From Rhizodiscina lignyota (lineage: Eukaryota; Ascomycota; Dothideomycetes; Aulographales; Rhizodiscinaceae), in the NCBI GenBank assembly GCA_010015805.1, contig ML978121.1, positions 3,999,049-4,063,048 of the forward strand: a stretch of 64,000 nt of DNA, written 5' to 3'. Numbering within the stretch: the first letter of the stretch is position 1; each line of letters starts with the position of its first letter. The position numbers and the translations under genes were made by a program. Of the stretch, positions 45,547 through 56,088 are shown in pieces. Below the pieces are notes generated by a model that saw only the letters and a list, made by a program, of their open reading frames with translations, did no database searches and was not told the origin of the DNA.

Positions 45547-45834
45547 GTATGCTGATGAGGATTTCAAGGTGACACCAGCTCATATCGCAAAAGGATGAAA
45601 GGGGATGGGACGAAGATGGTTTTCAGTTTCTTTTTGATTTGCGGTTGTTTGTGTTTTTCGACTTTGCATGTTTTGTAGTTGCGGTGCGTCTGATCTCTTC
45701 TCTGCTGCTTTTTGTACATTCTGTTTGATAGCACACTGCCGGTAGTATATCCGAACAGATTTCGGGAATCGAAGTGCAATTGAGGATGTCTTTCTTTCTC
45801 TCTCAGCTCAAACCCTTTTCGCTTTCTAAACCCA

Positions 45835-46948
45835 TTAAACGCGTCCTGCAACTAACTGTCGTCGAATCTCCAAACCGCCCTTGTGCGTATACACTCCCTT
45901 CAAGTCACCAACCGAACGTCTCAAGATCCATTCCTCACTCGTCATCTCCGGCTCCGACTTCTCCTCCCTCGGCTGCTTGTCAATAATCCCTCCTTCGATT
46001 CGCTTCAAAACCACAGTGTCTTCCGGCCGCGAGAAAAATACTAAACTGTTCCTCGTGATTCCGTCTTGGGGCGCAGGCGGTGGGGTGACTCGGTGCACGT
46101 TGCTGCGGAGAATGCCTGCCGTGAACTTGACAAGCGCGTCGCCCAGATTTACCACTGCTGATCCTGGCACTGGCTTCACGTACACCCAGTCTTCGGTGTC
46201 CGGCAGTCGGATCTGCAGGCCTCCGAGCCAGTTGAATAGGATGGTCAGGGTGCCAAAGTCGGTGTGCTCGCCTTGCTTCGCCGCCTCTTCGGTGAATGGT
46301 GCCGGCGCGTGCTGGTGGAAACGCACATGGTCGCCAGATCGGTGGTTGATACGGTGCAACTTCGCGAGCGTGCCGATTGGCAGCTGCAGATGGACTTCGA
46401 GATGCGTGATCATCAGGTCGATGGCCGCACGGCAGTTGCGCGCATATGACTCTAGCAGATCGTGGTTCTTGGTCACTAACGGATGCATGGGAAGTGGTGG
46501 GTTGTTGCGAACGAGGTCATCTTTGCGCAGCTGGTAGACTGTTAGCGGACATCTTCGCTTTCGTTGAACACGGATGAGAATTCACATTATACGTCTCGTT
46601 CCTCTTCGGCCTACCATCCTCCCACGTCTCCTTCAGAGTGCCGTGGCGATATCCGAAGAACGGATCGATCTTCTCGCGCGCAAATTGTTCCTTTTCTTCG
46701 TTCGGCCTCGAAAAGAATTCTTTCTGCAAAGCCAGAAGCTTCTCCGCGCCGTCGACAAGCTTCTCGCCCAATTCGGAGCCCTCCATGCTCAGGTAGAAGA
46801 ATCCGAGGTTCTGCGCAGCTTCGAAGAAAGCGCTTGATTCGGCGGCATCGCTGGCTTCGAGTTTGGCGAGCGAGATGGAGACAAGAGGGGCGGTGGGGAC
46901 GGTAGTGGAGAAGGGGGGATATTGGTCGTGGGATGTTTTGATTGGCAT
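45835..46948 (-). CDS. 2-oxoglutarate/Fe(II)-dependent oxygenase (isopenicillin-N-synthase-like)
   Basis: 352 aa. Exon 1 46948..46586 (ATG at 46948, MPIKTSHDQYPPFSTT), intron 46585..46531 (55 nt), exon 2 46530..45835. The N-terminal DIOX_N part has VSISLAKLEASDAAESSAFF and AQNLGFFYL; the core double-stranded beta helix has the HxD dyad in GEHTDFGTLTILF, the distal His in RSNVHRVTPP, and the 2OG-binding Arg-x-Ser in TRNSLVFF. All three iron ligands are present. Fungal members often act in secondary metabolism; the substrate is not deducible. Confidence 0.9.
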
Positions 46949-47699
46949 GATGAAGGATATGGAGGAGTAAATTGAAGTCAATTAGGAATACAAAATGCGC
47001 TAAAAAGGGTGTATTTATTGTACTATCCTGCTCTTAACTTGCTTACGAAGTTTCGACGCTCTTTGGCGTTTATGTATGTACGGAGTGCTGCCCGATTATC
47101 GTAAGTTGTTCGTGTGATTCACCGGACGACGTCAGCGTTTAAGTTGAGGGTTGCCGCAATTCCTACGGGCAGTAATAGACCGAGGTTGACTGTATCGCGA
47201 AGACATTGGATGAAGTGCAGGATCGCGGTTGAAGACTTGCCGTGATACCCGCATATTCTGACTTTGGAGTGAACCATCGACAAAACAACTCGCAATATCT
47301 GTGGTTATAATGTCGCGCGGGAATTTTTGAGCTATTCGAGTTGTATATTAAAGCTGGACTGTCAACTTCTATCATGAATCTGAATTGCGACAAGCCGTCG
47401 GCGCCTCGCCTCTCGCTTTCTGGAGACTATGCTGGCAGATGAAGGTTGAAGAAAGAATAAATCAAGGAAGTAAAAGCAAAAACCGACCAAACGAAATCTT
47501 CTAATCCTGCTATGCTAATGGGAAAGATTTACTCATGAAGTATGATTGAGGTGCCTGCTAACATTGCAAATCTTTCGCATGACGGTTCAATCTTCCACCT
47601 TTGCGAACTTGCCTGATCAGAAACTCATCAACGCACACACGAGAACACTATACACGTCACAAGCATCAATTTTCAACTTTCATGATATTGAGCCACACC
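46949..47699. other. 0.75 kb intergenic stretch
   Basis: Promoter of the oxygenase and 3' UTR of the NmrA-like gene. Short ORFs only (47163..47393 minus, 47546..47863 plus); nothing recognised. Confidence 0.45.
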
Positions 47700-48668
47700 T
47701 CAAGCTTCAAATTCCCACGTATTTTCCTTCACCCACTCCTCAAGTGTGGTGGGTTTGGTTCCGGCGTACTTGGGGACGTTCTCTTTGGACCTCATATATG
47801 CATCCTGGAACCAGTCGCCGGAGCGCCCTTCACTTTCTTCCTCTGCCCTCCTCTTGTATATAGCAATTAGCTGGGGCACTACCAAAGCTGGCATGCCCAT
47901 TTCCTTCTCAATCACCTCCAGCGCCTCTTTTTCATCCATCTCTGTGATCTTCAGATTCTTGCCAAGCACTCTTCCAATGATTCCCCACATATCCCTTTGC
48001 GAGATCATCTCCGGCCCGCAGAGATTCACGGAATTCGGTTCGTCCACGCTTTCGTCGACTTCCACTCCTCCAGCAAGGAAGGCGGCAGCGACTCGTCCCA
48101 TGTCTGTGGGTGTGATGTTGTCGAATTTTGCTTGCGGATACACAAGCTTGACCTCTCCTCTCTCAGCAATCATCTTCTTCCACCACAGCGCATTGTTCGC
48201 AAAGTACGCCGGTCTAATCGCGACAAAGTTGCCGTGGCCAAATACATCGTCCAGTGCGATCTCCACCTGTGCATGAACCCAGGGGATATGGTTGTCGTGT
48301 TGAATGCTCCGAAGGTCTCCCTTGACAGAAACACTGCTTAAGAAGACGACATATTCAATTCCGGCCGATTTGAGTGCCTCGATGCTGGATCTCATGTTAT
48401 CAGTGCTGCCGTGTATCAAGTAAATGAAAGCACGTTTCGCTCCGCTTGTTCCCACGACGGAATGAATGGATTCGGGGTTGCGGAGATCGGCCTGGATCCT
48501 TTCGAAATCGCGTTCCTTTTCTTGCTCGCGGCTGAGACCTGGGATAGGCTTTTGAGGATCTCGCATTGCGAGAAAGACTTTGTTGTTGCCATAGTTGTGG
48601 ATGCTGCGAGTAACTGCAGAGCCAACGTGGCCTGTTGGGCCGAAAATGATCAGATTCTCACCGCTCAT
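47700..48668 (-). CDS. NmrA-like NAD(P)-binding protein
   Basis: 322-aa single-exon atypical short-chain dehydrogenase. ATG at 48668: MSGENLIIFGPTGHVGSAVT contains the Rossmann GxxGxxG motif. Downstream: FLAMRDPQKP (cofactor-specificity loop), IEYVVFLSSVSVKGDL, FVAIRPAYFANNALWW and DMGRVAAAFLAGG. The Tyr-x-x-x-Lys catalytic pair of true SDRs is not obvious, which fits NmrA-type redox sensors or isoflavone-reductase-like enzymes. It lies next to the 2OG oxygenase on the same strand. Confidence 0.88.
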   Translation of the reverse strand: MSGENLIIFGPTGHVGSAVTRSIHNYGNNKVFLAMRDPQKPIPGLSREQEKERDFERIQADLRNPESIHSVVGTSGAKRAFIYLIHGSTDNMRSSIEALKSAGIEYVVFLSSVSVKGDLRSIQHDNHIPWVHAQVEIALDDVFGHGNFVAIRPAYFANNALWWKKMIAERGEVKLVYPQAKFDNITPTDMGRVAAAFLAGGVEVDESVDEPNSVNLCGPEMISQRDMWGIIGRVLGKNLKITEMDEKEALEVIEKEMGMPALVVPQLIAIYKRRAEEESEGRSGDWFQDAYMRSKENVPKYAGTKPTTLEEWVKENTWEFEA

Positions 48669-49099
48669 GATGCTGCTTTTCTGGTTCACTTCAGCTATTC
48701 GATTGAAGCCCTTAAGTATCTCGCGGGATAGCTTGAGTTCGGTCCGATGAATTCAGTCCGTAGGGTTAACTTGAACTCCGATCTTAGCGGTGCAACCAGA
48801 CGTCTGCATATGCGGCCGCTCGACTCCTCGATTTGATTTGCCCGGCTTTGTCATCAAGTTTCTTGCGCGAATTGTCTAAACCATAAGAAGTAATCTGATA
48901 TGTGAAAATAATGGTTTGGATGTCTTCGGGGGAACCCGAGAAGAACTGTGCCTCTGCTTATTGGCACACTGCTCAAATAGGCAAGGCGTAGGAAGGTGTA
49001 TCGTCGCACCGCGCCAGTTCTCGCACCGAACAGACCAATCAGATTAGCTTTCCGAAACTGAAGGTCAATGGCTGCATTGTGATGAGATGGTTATTCTAC
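48669..49099. promoter_or_regulatory. NmrA-like gene upstream region
   Basis: 431 bp; promoter of the NmrA-like gene and the 3' flank of the P450-reductase fragment. No gene seen. Confidence 0.4.
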
Positions 49100-50600
49100 T
49101 TAGCCCCAGACATCCTCCTGCCATAGCCTTCTCCTCTTGAATCCTTCAAACCATTCTCTGACCTCATCTTCTTTCCAGCCTTTGCCGGTTGCCATTGCAT
49201 CGCAGACCGCCTTGCCCACTTCCCTCGCCATGGCCGCTCTCCCACACACATACACATTTGCACCTTCGTCTATCAGTCTCAGCACTTGCTCAGCCTCCTG
49301 TCTCACCCGATCCTGCACGTATACATGATCAACTCTGGAGAAAGCGGTCACGATCGAGAGCTTTGCCTTTCCACCGAGATCAGTCTGCGCCCGCCCAAAA
49401 GTCTCTCGGTAGATGTAATCTTCGTCAGGCCTTCGACATCCAAAGAACAGAAGCATGTCGCCGACTGGTCGTCCCATGCCTGCGAAACGCGCACGCTCCA
49501 TCACAAACGCGCGGAAGGGAGCAATACCGGTGCCAGCAGCAATCATGACAAGCGGTGTCATCCCTTGTGTGGGAAGCTTGAACTTGGATCGACGGATTTG
49601 AGCGAAGACTTTCAGATTACCATCGTAATCTCCATGTTGGCTGTAAATTTCGTAAGTAGGCCAGTTGGTGGAGGGCAGCCTTTGCGATGTAGCATTTTCC
49701 TTTGCTTTCTGAATTGCGTGCAGATAGTGCGATGTGATGCCCTTGATGATCGTATCAGGCGCGGCGAGAAGAGGCTTCCTGTCTACGATCGCGGTGATTG
49801 AAGGATGTCGTGGCGAGATTACTGATGACGACGAGATGGAATAGTACCGGGGCTGCATACATGGAATTGATTCGATGACCAGCGAGAGTGGAAGATCTGA
49901 CCAGGTTGCCTCGGGATCGGAGCTTACTGCAAGCTGGAGAACTCGGCCGAACATGAGATGATTTCTGGAGATGAAGTCTGCAAATGCCGTTTTGTCTTGA
50001 CAGAGAGTTTCGAGAAGAGCTTTTGCTGATTGAGATGGTGCATATGGTGCAAGACTTCGAAGGGTATCACGTGAGACTGGCGCGCAAATCTCGACGTGAT
50101 GCTTGAACACCGCTTCGATCGTCGTGGTAGCCGGTATCTTGATTTTGACTGAAGGGTCCAAAGACTGAATCGTAATCGTCTCATTACGCTTGTTAGATAA
50201 GCTCAGAATGCAAAGAAGTGTCTCAACTTCAATGTCAGGGTTGATCGGCCAGATCGCAACGTGGTCGCCAGTCTTGTAGCGCATCTCCGAATGGTCTATG
50301 AGATCAAGATCCATATGAATGCAGTTTCTCGAAGACTTGAATATTTCGTGAGAGCCTTTGACCGGTATGTGTTCGACTGCTGAATTTCCGTTCACATGTT
50401 TCAAGGATCCGGTATATGGTTTCGCCAAAGATACGCCTTTTTCGACAGGTGATCCACCGAGCACCACAGAGATTGTCGGTTCGTATTGCACTGTCCGTTC
50501 CTCGAAATGTAATTGTTGACGGAAGAAAGTAAAAAGATCGTCCCTCCAGGTCATGAAGTCTTCCTCTGTTCCACCTTCCGCATCATCGGGATGCCATATC
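49100..50600 (-). pseudogene. 5'-truncated NADPH-cytochrome P450 reductase
   Basis: About 500 codons without a stop, read right to left. The FAD domain (GDHVAIWPINPDIEVETLL, QPRYYSISSSSVISPRHPS) and NADPH domain (IAAGTGIAPFRAFVMERARF, LLFFGCRRPDEDYIYRETF, VYVCGRAAMAREVGKAV) are intact, and the terminus EDVWG is the normal CPR end. The N-terminal membrane anchor and nearly all of the FMN/flavodoxin domain are missing; homology starts at about DAEGGTEEDFMTWRDDLF, where upstream DNA becomes a glycosidase fragment. The first in-frame ATG is 50554. Without FMN it could not pass electrons to P450s normally, so I call it a pseudogene; the long open frame suggests a recent break or retained expression. 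Confidence 0.8.
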
Positions 50601-51810
50601 CGAAAGCAACATATCCCGGCCAAGTTGTTGCCGTGTAATTCCCCGTGTAAGAGTCTCCATGGATGACGACCCTATTGACACCGCCGGAGACTGCTCGATT
50701 TATCGAGAACAGCAAGTCAGGAAGGGTGAACTGGAAAGCCAACCCAAAGACTGCCCCAAGCTCAACGGACACGATGTTTCGGCCGGCTAGGTAGGCGGTG
50801 CCGGAGAACTGTCTATACGAATCGACATTGTCGCGGAACTGGAGGCTTTCGCATTCTGGTACGTCATCATAAGGAATCGATGCCTCCATGTCCATTGGGA
50901 GATTGTAGGATACTTGAGAGGAGTGGAGAAGGCCGAGATAGGAGTGTGACCAATTTACGAGTGCTGTCAGGTATTCCTGATACCCATTCGCAAGGGCGAT
51001 TCGATAGTCATTGACATAGCCCATGCCTCAGTCTTCGGTATCGAGAACGGCTTGAATGGCACCGGGAGTACCCCTCTGAAGGTTGATGTTGTTGTTGCCG
51101 AAAGTGATTAATGGCAAGTACGGCTTTATGCTGTACCCCAGCAGTTTCTGGAACCTCAACGGCATCGACGCCGACCATGAGGTATTTGACAGGAGCTCCA
51201 TGCTATCCTCCCAACCTTCATGCTCGAGTCAGCATAGTAGGATGGAATGGGTCGCTAAGCGGCCTTGCTGCTGTAGCCCACTTCACTGAGCAGCTCCTTC
51301 ACTCCATCGGCGAGAATGTAGCGCTCCCAGAAGTTCGTCGTAGTCAAAGCACCCCGAGCATCGAAGTGGTCAACAGTGAAAGAGCCATTGTCAAATATAG
51401 TCTTTGGATTGGTCTTAGGAGCAATGATGTTGTGGTTGTAAGTATGGATTTGATAAAAGGCAAACAGTCTGTACGAGCCTGAATCGCTACTTTGGGGAAG
51501 CTGGTACGAGAGCGTGCCAGTAGTTTTCGAGACGTGCTTGGAGAGATCCGTCAAAGTGTCGTGCTTCAATACCAATCTCAAGTACGAAGGGCCTCCCGCG
51601 GAAGTCGTGGTGTTTGTCTCGGACAAGACGAGGGCCGATACAACAGAAATGAGCCCGCCGGTGCCCCACCCAGGCAAAGACTCCTTGAAAGCTCCATCAG
51701 GTGGTACCGGTGCCGAGAATGGAATCTATGTCTGACTTAGCTTCAGTAGCAAGTGAGACTACAAGATAGAGATATTAAACAATATGCTTACCAGATCATG
51801 AAGTTCCTTC
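50600..51810 (-). pseudogene. Truncated secreted glycosidase fragment (GH106/rhamnosidase-like)
   Basis: Minus-strand pieces in one consistent reading: PVPPDGAFKESLPGWGTGG after an acceptor at about 51730, GSFTVDHFDARGALTTTNFW, then across a probable 60-nt intron (about 51285..51226) to EGWEDSMELLSNTSWSASM, PYLPLITFGNNNINLQRGT, a stop at 51030..51028 (TGA), VNDYRIALANGYQEYLTAL, and GGVNRVVIHGDSYTGNYTAT with TWPGYVAFGYG. I associate this with large fungal secreted glycosidases resembling GH106 alpha-L-rhamnosidases, from memory. The C-terminus stops at the junction with the P450 reductase, the N-terminus is missing, and one internal stop is present. Confidence 0.6.
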
Positions 51811-52343
51811 CCTTTATACTAGCAGTTTACAGTCACGCTAAAGGGTATCTCGGAGATGACCTAGAACCTGCTGCTTATCCCGAGAAATCGGATATATCGG
51901 ACGGAAATACATGTTTTGATGTTGTATTATGCAGATGTGTCTGGCTGGTCCGGCAACCTCCCGGAGGTCCTGCACTTTCTCGGAACTTCCGCCTGCCGTT
52001 ATGCACGGAGTTACAGTTTACTCATCACATGGACATATCAAACGCCATTCCGATGCCAAGATCTATGGTGGGAAGGTCTCTCTCAAGCCTAATGTGCTAA
52101 TTTATAAATTGCTGTATACGTACGAAGAGAACGATACCGCCACATGGAAGTTGAGCAGTCTTCATTTGTTTTCTAGAGGTTGGTGTTGCCTTCCCAAGCT
52201 CGATCAATACGGTGGACGGCTAATATGGTCTGCTACTAAGTGAGGTATACTCGGCTCATTGGCAAAAGACAGAAGCATTATGAAGAGGAGCAACATTCTC
52301 TCTTAACACGAAGTACAGCCACTGGTTGCCTACGGAACAGTAC
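51811..52343. other. 0.5 kb spacer, possible further debris
   Basis: Between the glycosidase fragment and the GST 3' end. Open stretches on both strands (51929..52243 plus) give no recognisable domain. May contain degraded 5' parts of the glycosidase. Confidence 0.35.
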
Positions 52344-53280
52344 CTATGACTTGCTCCCGGACCTATCATACATAGTAGTCCTTCCCTCCATGACAGCAAG
52401 CCACGATGGTTCGGCCATCGCCTTCTTACTATATTCCTTTAAGGATTGTGGAACGATCAAGCCCCGATCCACGTCCGTCAGACGTGCGATCATAACCACC
52501 AGATGGGCGTCAAGCTCGGTGGGGCGCTTTTGGCCGAAGAGCCAGGGGCCGGAGTTGGGGTCCAGTAGACTTGCTGCCTCGTCCAAATAAGATTTTGCTT
52601 TGTCTATCTCTGCTTGCGTCTTCTCTGGCTCTAGAGCCTTGACCTTGTCGCGTTGCAGACTGTCGTTCCGTGCCAACGTCTTAGCACTGAAATCCGATAT
52701 AGAGCGGTAGGGGGAGCATCTTACATTTCCAATTTGTACTCTAGTGCCTTCCTGTACCTCTTGCTGATGGTCTTATCCGCGAGACGACTTAATGCCGCGT
52801 CGGCGAAACCGGATGCCAGTTTTGGGCTGCCTTTGAAAGACAATGTGAAGAAGTTCATCTCATGCATCTTATGAACCATCTCGTGGATCTTAGCCGCGTG
52901 TTCCGCAGGTAGGAGCTCGGGGTATCTGGCCGCGATGTATTCCGAGATGGAGGTTGTCTGTGACATCGGAAACTCGAAGGCGACGTCGCTCCCAAGTACC
53001 GGGACCTAGTAGCCGTGGCCAGTTAGCATGAGATCGATAGCTCGGTAGTCGTTGGTTGGCTTACCTGTCCGTTCGGATTCACCTCGCAGAGATACCATTC
53101 CGAAAACTGCTCTTCCTTAAAGATGTTGATCTCTTTGAGGCCGATGTCCATGCGGGAGGCCTCATCCTTTGGCTGCCCTCGGATATCGACTAGCCATCGC
53201 ATCATGATGGAGCATATGGAATAGCGGTTGTAATAAAGGGTGTAGGGAACACCATTTGGGTAACTAGTGTTGGTCGCCAT
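52344..53280 (-). CDS. Glutathione S-transferase-like protein
   Basis: 279 aa. Exon 1 53280..53065, intron 53064..53006 (59 nt), exon 2 53005..52725, intron 52724..52687 (38 nt), exon 3 52686..52344. The thioredoxin-like N-domain opens PYTLYYNRYSICSIMMRWLV; after EVNPNGQ splicing adds VPVLGSDVAFEFPMSQTTSI, where VPVL is the conserved cis-Pro loop and the SQTTSISEYI stretch contacts glutathione. The C-terminal helical domain includes EIDKAKSYLDEAASLLDPN, GPWLFGQKRPTELDAHLVVM and DRGLIVPQSLKEY. The 38-nt second intron is unusually short; without it the frame stops after KLEM. Likely cytosolic detoxification, divergent from the P450. Confidence 0.8.
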
Positions 53281-54152
53281 TTTCCTTTCGTTAAAAGTAG
53301 AGGATTGGTTTAATGGTGAGAACAAGTAGGAAGAGGAAGAAGAAGCAATCCAGGAGTTATAAGTATCAGCACTTTTTTCGAGACTTCTTAGTAATTTCTT
53401 ACCAAACCTTAGATGATGCTAAATCAAGACCTTGGCCTGCGCGCGCGTTGGGCACCAGCTGGATTGCAGATACACCTGCCGCATTCTTCTCGCCTCAATC
53501 TATGCAGCATTGTATCTGCATGCTTGGTGGTCTTCGGAACTATCCCGTGACAGACAGAGCTCATCCACTGCAAGGTTCGGAAGTTCCGAAGGTTGCATCC
53601 GCTTCTATAAGCGATCACCAAACATTATGCATTGCGACAGCGACCTTGCGGATACTTCTCTACTTAGGGCCACAAGTGGAAACTAGTAGCCCTAGAATTG
53701 TAATCATTATCGTCACGGACTCCCTTTACGAGGTGACTAAACCGCAGCAGGCTCTGGAAGCGGCCCATTGCTTGGTTACGACTCCTCGCCGGACTGATAC
53801 CAAAATGCAAAGTATACTGCTGAACCAAAATGACAAGTACCTGCCACCTGGTCTCGACAGGCCGACACGGCTCGGAACGAGGTTCTTTAAACCGAAAGCT
53901 ACCTGATATATTGCGAGGAGCTAGGATTCATTTAGAAAGTCAGACTATACTAGTGGGGTATTTACAATGGTGACGAAAGGGTAGGCGGAAGAGATTCCGT
54001 GCAAAGGTCTCGTAAAAGTTTATTCTTATACAGCTATTAAAAATGCTATATGCAGAATCTGTATATCCTCGCGTTACGTCGACAGACCAGAGTACCTTCT
54101 CTTCAAGTTACGACGTCCCAGTTGAGATTGATGACTTAGCCGCCCAGCAAAA
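53281..54152. promoter_or_regulatory. Divergent promoter, GST (-) and P450 (+)
   Basis: 872 bp. A 197-codon plus-strand ORF (53313..53906, MVRTSRKRKKKQSRSYKYQH...) starts 33 bp from the GST start codon and has no recognisable domain; I treat it as probably non-coding. The region could co-regulate both detoxification genes. Confidence 0.4.
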
Positions 54153-55803
54153 ATGGCATTACTATCAATCTATACCGCTCAACTACTAATCGTTGCCTGG
54201 TTGCTGTCCAGAGCTTTCTTCAACCCCCTGGGTCAAATTCCTGGGCCGTTTTGGGCCAAGCTCACTCATCTATGGAAAGCCTATCACATGTATAAGCGTG
54301 ACTTGCCCCAGGCGATTCTAAAAGCGCACGAGAAGTACGGCCCCGTCATCCGAATTGGTCCCAACGATGTCAACTTCCAATCACGCGATGCCATCGACCC
54401 TATCTACAAGGCTGGTAGGTCTATGCCAAAGACCATCTTCTACGATGCATTCACAGCGATCCAACCTAATCTCTTCAGTACTCGGGATGAAGCTGTAAGT
54501 GACAGTCTTGATATTGTTTTGCTTTTTTGTAGACTATCTAACCCTCCTTGTCTAGTTCCACACTGTACGACGGCGGCAGATGGCACACTCCTTCTCCACT
54601 GCGACCGTCTTAAAGTTCGAGTCAACGTTTAACAAGCACCTAGATCGACTGTTCCACAATGTCGAACAGAGCGTGGGAAAGACCTTTGACATGAAAGAAT
54701 TTGCATCATGCTACGCGTACGACGTCATTGGGGAGCTGGCCTTCGACAAGGATCTCAACACACAGCAGCACCCTTCAAGGGACAACCTGCCCCCAATTCC
54801 CGACCACATTCTGCTCGGGTCTCTGTACGGCTTGGTGCCATCTATGATGCCCTACAGCATGAAAATCGGGAATAGACTGCCGATTCCCGGGCTGCAGAAG
54901 CTTCTCGCCTCACGGCGTCAGCTCAGCGCCCAGGCGGCTAATTGGGTCAAGACGTCCATTGAGAAACACTCGGAGGGCGATCGCGGGAGCCTACTGGCTA
55001 GTATACTAGAGGCGAGGGATCCAGACACCGGAGCTCGCTTGACGGCGGAGGAGATCTGCTCCGAAGCCTTTGCTTTTTTGTAAGAAATTGCAAGCTTTCG
55101 AAAGTGGCATATGCGTTGCCTTTGGCTAATAAGGAGTCCACAACAGAATCGCAGGAGCGCACACCACCTCTGCCACAGTAGGGTTTCTCTTTTACCACCT
55201 CATGCACAATCACGACGCCGCCAAGAAGCTCGCGGCCGAGCTGTCCGATAACTTGCCGTTATACCAGGAAGGCGGCAACATGGTGTTGTATGCTGGCATC
55301 GAGAGCAAGTTACCCTACACCATGTCGTGTATTAAAGAGAACTTCCGTATTAGTGCCGTCTTCAACATGCCAATGCCACGTTTGGTAACGGATCCCAAGG
55401 GCGTCGAAATCTGCGGACGGCACATACCTCAGGGGGTAAGTTTGACACTTGGCTTGAACGAGAGGACTATGGCAGTAACGAATAACAGACAAGCGTATCA
55501 ATGCTGAGTCATGCACTGCATCACGATCCTCGCTTTTGGGGGAGTGATCACGACAAGTTTATCCCAGAGAGATGGTTGGAGGGCAACATCTCTTTCAACG
55601 AGGTTATGCCCTTTGGGGTCGGCCATAGGGCTTGTATCGGAAGGAATATTGCCAGTATCAATCTTTTGAAGGTCTTGTCTACCTTGTGGCGCAACTTTGA
55701 GTTCCTACCGCAGAATCAAGAGGAGATATTGGAGATGGAAAGTGTAGGCGTCGGCGAGAAGAAGGGACCACTCTTGTGCATGGTGCGGAAGAGGGAGAAA
55801 TAA
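54153..55803 (+). CDS. Cytochrome P450 monooxygenase, pisatin-demethylase-like
   Basis: 489 aa from exons 54153..54494, 54556..55079, 55147..55435 and 55489..55803; introns 53-67 nt. An N-terminal ER anchor (LLSIYTAQLLIVAWLLSRAF) precedes the proline hinge PLGQIPGPFW. Motifs: HTVRRRQMAHSFS (helix C), I-helix AGAHTTS, in which His replaces the usual acidic residue before Thr, the ExxR helix KENFR, PERW, and haem-binding FGVGHRACIGRN with the Cys ligand. General sequence style matches the pisatin/benzoate-hydroxylase-like group that detoxifies plant phenolics or acts in secondary metabolism; the substrate is not deducible. Neighbours are GST (divergent) and a Zn2Cys6 regulator (convergent). Confidence 0.9.
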
Positions 55804-56088
55804 ATCATACCTCGGTATAGAAAGCGACGGCGGGAAGCTGCTAGGTGCAAGTCACTCCTCTCCGAGGAAGGATGTAAAAGGGCGATCGAATATGTCGAGT
55901 ATAAATAACCGGGTATGATAGCTAATCGGACACACAAATACTGGCTCGTTTAGGTATGATAAAAGGCAGCCCTATGCGTCACGAACTTAAACCCAGGTTT
56001 ATGTGCAAGCCTTATCCTTCGTATCCTCATCTACACCTTAGGTCGTATCATACCCAGCTTTGCAAATGCTACTTCCGATCAACGTCGC

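Noticed and set aside
53313-53906. 197-codon plus-strand ORF
   Set aside because: It begins 33 bp from the GST start on the other strand, has no domain and would occupy the shared promoter; kept only as a note.
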